A DNA stretch of 9,538 nt from assembly GCA_051960855.1 (NCBI GenBank), contig JBQCDV010000034.1, positions 1 to 9,538 of the forward strand, given 5' to 3'. The stretch's first letter is position 1. Each line of letters opens with the position of its first letter. Of the stretch, positions 5,329 through 9,538 are shown piece after piece. The translations under genes were made by a program, and so were the position numbers. Origin of the DNA: JBQCDV01 sp051960855. GTDB taxonomy: Bacteria; Actinomycetota; Actinomycetes; JAJZTN01. Below the pieces are notes generated by a model, which saw nothing but the letters and a program-made list of their open reading frames with translations, was not told where the DNA came from and made no database searches.

Positions 5329-5340
5329 AGGTTCGAACCT
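5329..5340. promoter_or_regulatory. 12-bp perfect palindrome in the ndh leader
   Basis: AGGTTCGAACCT is fully self-complementary and ends 13 bases before the ndh ATG, next to the GGTGAG ribosome site. A dimeric repressor bound here could block transcription or translation of ndh. It does not match the Rex or LexA sites I know. The core GGTTCGAACC also resembles a tRNA T-arm, but no tRNA surrounds it. Operator function is inferred from symmetry and position only. Confidence 0.35.
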
Positions 5341-5351
5341 CGGCGCGGCTC

Positions 5352-5370
5352 CCCCGCTACCGCCGCGGGG
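5352..5370 (-). terminator. Small hairpin between udg and ndh
   Basis: CCCCGC (5352-5357) pairs with GCGGGG (5365-5370) across a 7-nt loop, 13 bases downstream of the uracil-DNA glycosylase stop. It may attenuate readthrough into ndh, but a 6-bp G/C stem is common by chance at this composition and there is no T-tract. Confidence 0.3.
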
Positions 5371-5382
5371 CGGGCCTGCCCA

Positions 5383-6165
5383 TCACCGCCGCGACGCGGC
5401 CAAAGCGAAGACGTCGTCGAGCATCGTCTCGGTGAGGCGGCCGGTGAAGGTGTTCTGCTGGCTGGGGTGGTAGCAGCCCAGGACCAGAACGTCGTCGAGC
5501 GCCACCTGCGCGCCGTGGCCGAACTTCGGGCGGGGCCGGGGCACCGGGTAGCCGAGCCGCACGAGGGAGGGCCAGAGCGCCTGCCAGGCGAAGCCGCCGA
5601 GCACGACGATGGTGCGCATCGTCGGCGCGAGCAGCTCGAGCTCGCGGTCGTACCAGCCCGCGCACGTGTCCCGCTCGCCCGGCGTCGGCTTGTTGTCCGG
5701 CGGCGCACAGCGGACAGCGGCGACCATCCGCGTGTCGATCAACGCCTGCCCGTCGTCGACATCCACGCTGATCGACCGCGCCGCAAGGCCGGCCCGGTGC
5801 AGCGCGGCGAAGATCCAGTCGCCGCTGCGGTCGCCGGTGAAGATGCGCCCGGTGCGGTTGCCGCCGTGAGCCGCCGGTGCGAGGCCCACGACGACGACCG
5901 ACGCGTCCGCAGGGCCCCAGCCGGGGATGGGCCGGCCCCAGTACTCCTGGTCGCGGAAGGCCTTGCGTCGTTCTGACGCGACCTGCTCGCGCCACGACAC
6001 CAGCCGTGGGCACGCACGGCACACCGAGATGGCCGCGTCGAGGGCCACCAGGTCGTCGCACTCCCCCGCCTGCGAGCGCACCTCCGCGGCGTCGACTGCC
6101 GCGGGCAGCGTCACGGGGTCGACCGACAGGTAGGCCGGTCGACCGCCCGCCACGTGCTGCGTCAT
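5383..6165 (-). CDS. Uracil-DNA glycosylase, family 5 (UdgB-like)
   Basis: 260 aa. Removes uracil (and in studied family members other deaminated bases) from DNA to begin base excision repair. Motif GLAPAAHGGNRTG (94-106) has the GLAPAxHGxNRTG form of family 5, which lacks the acidic residue found in the motif of many other UDG families; HPSQQN (233-238) is the second active-site motif with its conserved His. Four cysteines, Cys49, Cys52 (CRAC), Cys153 and Cys168, have the spacing of the 4Fe-4S ligands of families 4 and 5. The ATG at 6165 has a weak GGAG site about eight bases upstream. The first 40 residues are poorly conserved, so a slightly later start is possible. It lies 56 bp after the dienelactone hydrolase stop and 67 bp before ndh on the same strand. 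Confidence 0.9.
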   Translation of the reverse strand: MTQHVAGGRPAYLSVDPVTLPAAVDAAEVRSQAGECDDLVALDAAISVCRACPRLVSWREQVASERRKAFRDQEYWGRPIPGWGPADASVVVVGLAPAAHGGNRTGRIFTGDRSGDWIFAALHRAGLAARSISVDVDDGQALIDTRMVAAVRCAPPDNKPTPGERDTCAGWYDRELELLAPTMRTIVVLGGFAWQALWPSLVRLGYPVPRPRPKFGHGAQVALDDVLVLGCYHPSQQNTFTGRLTETMLDDVFALAASRR

Positions 6166-6221
6166 TCGCGTGCTCCGCTGCGGCCCGACACCGCGTCAGG
6201 CCACCTCGACTCGGCTCGAGC

Positions 6222-6914
6222 TCAGCTGATCCGCAGCGTCCGCTCGAAGAGGCCCAGCGTGCGCTCCCAGGCCTCGTTGGCGGCCTGCTCGTTGTAGACC
6301 TCGGGCCGCTGGTCGTTGAAGAAGGCGTGGTCGGTGCCGGGGTAGTCGAAGACCTCCACGTCGCCGCCAGCCGCCTGGATCGCCGTCCACGCCGCCTGGA
6401 TGCCGGGCGCCTGCGAGCCGCCCTCGTGCTCGTCGGTGTGGATCATCGCCGACTTGCTCTGGAAGTTGCTCCAGTCCGGCTCCAGCCGATCCCAGGGCAC
6501 AGCCGGGTAGAAGCCGACAGCCGCGACCACGTTGTCCGCGATCGTGGCGCTCCACAGCGCTAGCGAGCCGCCCATGCAGAAGCCGACCGTGCCGATGCCG
6601 CTGCCGGTCACCTCGTCGCGGTCGTTGAGGTAGCGCGCGGCGCCGGCGATGTCCTTCGCGGCGCGGTCCATCGCCATGCCCATCATCAGCTTCTGAGCCT
6701 CGTCGGGCTCCTGGGCCGCCATGCCGTGGTAGAGGTCAGGCGCCAGCGCCACGTACCCGGCCTTCGCGAACCGGTCGGCCACGTCTGTGATGTGACCGAC
6801 CAGGCCCCACCACTCCTGGATGACGATGACGCCGGGTCCGCTGCCCGAGTCGGGGACCGCGAGGTAGCCCTCGCAGCTGTCGCCGTTGCTCTGGAAAGTC
6901 ACCTTGTCTCCCAC
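6222..6914 (-). CDS. Dienelactone hydrolase family protein
   Basis: 230 aa, a single alpha/beta-hydrolase domain with no signal peptide, so cytoplasmic. The catalytic triad of the family is visible: Cys113 in GFCMGG (the Cys form of the nucleophile elbow), Asp161 in MIHTDEHEG, and His196 in GTDHAFFND; Glu34 in QEWWG is the residue that activates the cysteine in studied enzymes. The Cys-to-Asp spacing (48) equals that of the Pseudomonas enzyme. The family hydrolyses dienelactone to maleylacetate in chlorocatechol breakdown, but no other catechol-pathway gene is near, so the physiological substrate is unknown. The GTG start at 6914 is well supported by an AGGAGG site seven bases upstream. It is divergent from the cellulase gene and is the first minus-strand gene after the spacer at 6915-7096. 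Confidence 0.9.
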   Translation of the reverse strand: MGDKVTFQSNGDSCEGYLAVPDSGSGPGVIVIQEWWGLVGHITDVADRFAKAGYVALAPDLYHGMAAQEPDEAQKLMMGMAMDRAAKDIAGAARYLNDRDEVTGSGIGTVGFCMGGSLALWSATIADNVVAAVGFYPAVPWDRLEPDWSNFQSKSAMIHTDEHEGGSQAPGIQAAWTAIQAAGGDVEVFDYPGTDHAFFNDQRPEVYNEQAANEAWERTLGLFERTLRIS

Positions 6915-7036
6915 GGGGGAGCCTCCTCGTACAGTCGCTGATCGTTCCCTTGCGAGCCTTCCACCACCGTCGCGAGCGCGCGAGGTGGAGAGCCTGCACC
7001 TGGCAGGGATGGGACGACTGCGTCAACTTCCGCCCC

Positions 7037-7057
7037 TGTGACCGATTCGTCGTCACA
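7037..7057. promoter_or_regulatory. Inverted repeat upstream of the cellulase gene (possible operator)
   Basis: TGTGAC (7037-7042), nine bases, GTCACA (7052-7057) has perfect 6-bp arms, ending 39 bp before the chosen cellulase start within the divergent spacer. It could bind a dimeric regulator of the cellulase gene or of the divergent hydrolase gene. The half-sites look like CRP halves, but the spacing is wrong for CRP (11 instead of 6 between TGTGA and TCACA), and it does not resemble the CebR cellulose-operon operator. Confidence 0.35.
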
Positions 7058-7096
7058 TGTCCTCAAGGGCGCGCCGACCCCGCCGACACATGCCCA

Positions 7097-8776
7097 ATGA
7101 CCCCTGCATTCCCGAACGACGCCCCGCGCCGAGCCGTGCGTCGTCAGCTACCCCGTCCCGCGCTGGCCGCCCTGGTGGCCGTCGTCCTCACCGTGCTGGC
7201 CGTCGCGGTGCCCCTCCTCACGGGCGGCAGCCGCGCCGCGGCGACGACAGCGCCTGGCCTGCCCAGCGTGAGCGTGAAGGGCAACATCCTCGTCACCGGC
7301 GACGGGCGGCCGCTGCGCCTGCTCGGCGTCGACCGGGCCGGCACCGAGTACGCGTGCGCGCAGGGCTGGGGCATCTTCGAGGGGCCCACCGACGCGACCG
7401 CGATCGCTGCGATGGCGGGGTGGGGTGCCAACGCCGTTCGCGTCCCTCTGAACGAGGACTGCTGGCTGGGCATCAACGGCGTCAGCGCGAGCTACAGCGG
7501 CGCGAACTATAGCAACGCGATCGCCGGCTACGTCTCGCGGCTGCAGGCGGCCGGGCTGGTCGTCGTGCTCGACCTGCACTGGAACGCCCCCGGCACGACG
7601 AAGGCCACCGCGCAGCAGCTGATGGCGGACGCGGACCACTCGCCGGCGTTCTGGCGCTCGGTCGCCGCGACCTTCGTCGGCAACCCCGGCCTCGCCTTCG
7701 ACCTCTACAACGAGCCCCACGGCATCTCGTGGTCCTGCTGGCGTGACGGGTGCACGACGAGCGCCGGCTGGCAGGCCGCCGGGATGCAGTCGCTCGTCGA
7801 CGCGGTCCGCTCGACAGGCGCCCGACAGCCGGTGTTGGCAGGGGGCCTGAACTGGGCCGGCGACCTGTCGCAGTGGCTGACCTACCGCCCCACCGACAGT
7901 GCCGGGCAGCTTGCCGCCTCCGCCCACATCTACAACTTCAGCCAGTGCAACACCAGCAGCTGCTGGGACTCCTCGATCGGCAAGGTCGCAGCCTCGTTCC
8001 CGGTCGTGACCGGCGAGCTGGGCGAGGACGACTGCGGCACCGGCTTCGTCACCCGCTACATGGACTGGGCCGACGCGCACGGTGTCGGCTACCTCGGCTG
8101 GACCTGGAACACCTGGGGCTGCGGCTCCGGACCGGCGCTGATCACCTCCTGGGACGGCACACCGACGGCGTTCGGCGTGGCGGTGCGGGACCGGCTCCGG
8201 AAGCTGGCGACCGCTCCCGTCCCGGCCGCGCCGATGACCACCGCCCCGACCACCTCCGCACCCGCCGTCACGAGCGCACCGTCCACCCCTAGCGCTCCTG
8301 CGACGTCGGCGCCGGCCCCTGGGCACCTGGTCTACGGCTTCGAGAGCGGCACCGGGACCTGGAAGGTGGAGACCAAGGTCGCAGCCGTGACCTGGAGCAG
8401 CACCGCGCACGAGGGCAGCAAGGGTCTGGCCGTGACCCTGCCGGCGACGACGTCGTCGTCAGCGGTCCTGCGCTTCAACGACGGCGGCAACGTCCTCTCG
8501 CCGAGCAACGGGGGGCTGCTCACCGCGTGGGTCTACCTGCCGGCTGGCGCACCGGGAAGCGGCTGGCGTGCCGACCTGGAGCTGCAGGACAGTCAGTACC
8601 ACTGGGTCGCCGGCACGGCGGTCACGCTGAAGCCCGGGAGCTGGACGCAGGTGTCGCTGCGGCCGTCCAGCACGGTGTGGACGGGTCACCGGTCCCTCGG
8701 CGTCCAGGTGGTGTCGTCACAGGCTGGGCAGGCTCCGCTGAGCGTGGTCGTGGACGAGGTCAAGCAGTCCTCGTGA
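7097..8776 (+). CDS. Secreted GH5 endoglucanase with C-terminal carbohydrate-binding-like domain
   Basis: 559 aa from the ATG at 7097. An N-terminal signal peptide is clear: an Arg-rich start (RRAVRR), a hydrophobic core at about 21-41 and a likely signal-peptidase site after the Ala run near 47-49. The GH5 (beta/alpha)8 domain follows (about 58-370): LDLHWN; acid/base Glu206 in YNEPHG; nucleophile Glu307 in VVTGELGED; WTWNTWG near the end. It has eight cysteines, enough for four disulfides, as suits an exported enzyme. A Pro/Thr/Ser/Ala linker (about 372-408) leads to a 150-residue C-terminal domain opening with YGFESGTGTW, probably a beta-sandwich carbohydrate-binding module. Expected role: cleaving internal beta-1,4-glucan bonds; mannan or xyloglucan are alternatives within GH5. 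No clear Shine-Dalgarno precedes 7097; GTG 7136 is another start that keeps the signal peptide. Upstream in-frame codons reach 6950 but are not signal-like. Confidence 0.88.
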   Translation: MTPAFPNDAPRRAVRRQLPRPALAALVAVVLTVLAVAVPLLTGGSRAAATTAPGLPSVSVKGNILVTGDGRPLRLLGVDRAGTEYACAQGWGIFEGPTDATAIAAMAGWGANAVRVPLNEDCWLGINGVSASYSGANYSNAIAGYVSRLQAAGLVVVLDLHWNAPGTTKATAQQLMADADHSPAFWRSVAATFVGNPGLAFDLYNEPHGISWSCWRDGCTTSAGWQAAGMQSLVDAVRSTGARQPVLAGGLNWAGDLSQWLTYRPTDSAGQLAASAHIYNFSQCNTSSCWDSSIGKVAASFPVVTGELGEDDCGTGFVTRYMDWADAHGVGYLGWTWNTWGCGSGPALITSWDGTPTAFGVAVRDRLRKLATAPVPAAPMTTAPTTSAPAVTSAPSTPSAPATSAPAPGHLVYGFESGTGTWKVETKVAAVTWSSTAHEGSKGLAVTLPATTSSSAVLRFNDGGNVLSPSNGGLLTAWVYLPAGAPGSGWRADLELQDSQYHWVAGTAVTLKPGSWTQVSLRPSSTVWTGHRSLGVQVVSSQAGQAPLSVVVDEVKQSS

Positions 8777-8799
8777 GGTCGCCGTCCTAACGACGTCGT

Positions 8800-8831
8800 C
8801 GCCCTCGGCCGCCTACAGGAGGCCGAGGGCG
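8800..8831. terminator. Shared convergent terminator spanning the ppx stop
   Basis: GCCCTCGGCC (8801-8810) pairs perfectly with GGCCGAGGGC (8821-8830), and C8800-G8831 extends it to 11 bp. The 10-nt loop holds the TAG stop of the minus-strand ppx gene (8813-8815), so its last sense codons form one arm. The hairpin begins 23 bases after the cellulase stop, so it can end transcription from both sides. Confidence 0.7.
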
Positions 8832-9538
8832 ATGCCGTCGAGGATGTCGTGCTCAGAAACCACCAGCTCGGGCACGTCGACGGCGAGCAGGATCTGGTGC
8901 AGGACCAAGGCGCCGGCTCCGATGACGTCGACCCGGCCCGGATGCATGAACGGCAGGGCCGCCCGCTGCTCGCGGGTCAGGTGCAGCAGGTCCTGGCAGG
9001 CCGCCAGCGCACGATCCCGGGGCAGTCGAGCCAGGTGGATGACGTCGGCGTCGTAACGGTCGAGGCCGAGGGCGTGGGCGGCCACAGTCGTCACCGACCC
9101 GGCGAGCCCGACGAGCGAACGGGCCTGCGCCAGCGGCACGGTCTCACCCGCCTGGGCGATGGCCGCGTCGATGTCGGCGGTCGCCGCCGACACCTCGTCG
9201 ACCGCGGGTGGGTCCGACCGCAGGTGGCGCTCGGTCATCCGGACGCAGCCGATATCGACGCTCCGCGCAGCGAGCGGCTCGCTCGCGCCCAGCACGAACT
9301 CCGTGGAGCCGCCTCCGATGTCGACCACCAGGTAGGGCTCGGGGACGCCGAGCCCGGCCAGCTCACCCGTCGCGCCGCGGAAGGACAGCGCCGCCTCCTG
9401 CTCGCCGGACACGACCTCCGGCTCAACGCCGAGGATGTCGCGCACGCCGGCCACGAAGTCAGCCCGGTTGCTCGCGTCACGCGTCGCGCTCGTCGCCACG
9501 AACCGCACTCGAGTGGCACCGAGCCGCTCGATCTCGGC
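8813..9538 (-). CDS. Ppx/GppA phosphatase family protein (5' end outside window)
   Basis: The frame runs through the right edge; about 241 C-terminal residues are present and the start lies outside. The family hydrolyses polyphosphate from its ends or pppGpp to ppGpp, linking phosphate stores to the stringent response. Visible motifs are ERLGATRVRFVATSATRDA at the window edge (the phosphate-loop side of the ASKHA fold), GEQEAALSFRGA, the DIGGGSTEFVLG phosphate-binding motif, and GLAGSVTTVAAHALGL. The end of the domain (HDILDGIALGLL) lies directly at the stop, so there is no extra C-terminal HD domain, which fits the short actinobacterial Ppx/GppA type of a little over 300 residues. A GTG at 9508 is in frame but lies inside the conserved domain and is not the start. 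Confidence 0.9.
   Translation of the reverse strand, partial: AEIERLGATRVRFVATSATRDASNRADFVAGVRDILGVEPEVVSGEQEAALSFRGATGELAGLGVPEPYLVVDIGGGSTEFVLGASEPLAARSVDIGCVRMTERHLRSDPPAVDEVSAATADIDAAIAQAGETVPLAQARSLVGLAGSVTTVAAHALGLDRYDADVIHLARLPRDRALAACQDLLHLTREQRAALPFMHPGRVDVIGAGALVLHQILLAVDVPELVVSEHDILDGIALGLL

Noticed and set aside
5329..5340. LexA box, or remnant of a tRNA T-arm
   Set aside because: The actinobacterial LexA site I know has TCGAAC and GTTCGA halves four bases apart, which is not seen here, and there is no acceptor or anticodon arm around it.
4308..5435. 375-codon plus-strand frame opposite ndh
   Set aside because: Shadow of the NDH-2 gene; no domain recognised and no ribosome site.
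5316..5708. N-terminal extension of NDH-2
   Set aside because: It overlaps the end of the uracil-DNA glycosylase gene in another frame and is Arg/Ser-rich; the FAD motif is expected within the first 20 residues, as with the 5315 start.
7037..7057. CRP-type binding site
   Set aside because: TGTGA and TCACA halves are 11 bases apart instead of 6.
7148..8410. 420-codon minus-strand frame opposite the cellulase gene
   Set aside because: Gly/Arg/Val-rich shadow; the plus strand encodes a complete GH5 enzyme with a signal peptide.

Overview
The base composition (very GC-rich, GTG starts, purine-rich Shine-Dalgarno sites, almost no A/T runs) and the gene families (actinobacterial BaxI_1-type Bax inhibitor, NDH-2 next to a cyclopropane-synthase-like methyltransferase, family-5 uracil-DNA glycosylase, secreted GH5 cellulase) point to a high-GC actinobacterium. 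A soil or rock-surface lineage is plausible, but I cannot name a genus from the sequence.

Layout. (1) Positions 1-623 hold the 3' part of a plus-strand gene for a hemerythrin-like plus DUF2249 protein, with a Cys/Gly-rich linker. (2) Positions 624-1512 hold no convincing gene. This is a repeat-rich spacer with a GTTCG-headed tandem array, three 49-nt elements bounded by CTCGCGTG/CACGCGAG arms, a 129-bp tandem duplication, about nine copies of a 33/34-bp degenerate motif, and three consecutive hairpins next to the following gene. (3) From 1513 to 6914 everything recognised is on the minus strand. In transcription order (right to left) it reads: dienelactone hydrolase family protein, family-5 uracil-DNA glycosylase, type II NADH dehydrogenase, CFA-synthase-like methyltransferase, a short tRNA gene, and a 7-TM Bax inhibitor-1 family membrane protein. 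(4) A divergent spacer (6915-7096) separates this block from a plus-strand secreted GH5 endoglucanase (7097-8776). (5) The right edge holds the 3' part of a minus-strand Ppx/GppA phosphatase, convergent with the cellulase gene and sharing a terminator hairpin that contains the ppx stop codon in its loop.

How it fits together. NDH-2 (quinone reduction) and the CFA-like enzyme (membrane lipid methylation) sit 63 bp apart on the same strand and may form a membrane/respiration operon that reads into the tRNA. The Bax inhibitor gene has its own candidate ECF-sigma promoter, which would suit an envelope-stress role. The other genes look like ordinary chromosomal housekeeping (DNA repair, polyphosphate/ppGpp hydrolysis) plus one extracellular polysaccharide-degrading enzyme.

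I did not find a defence system, phage, transposase or biosynthetic cluster. The least conventional items are the tRNA (best fold: UAA anticodon with a short class I variable loop), the structured repeat region 640-1340, and a few perfect palindromes in promoter leaders. All positions, folds and motif matches were found by eye.
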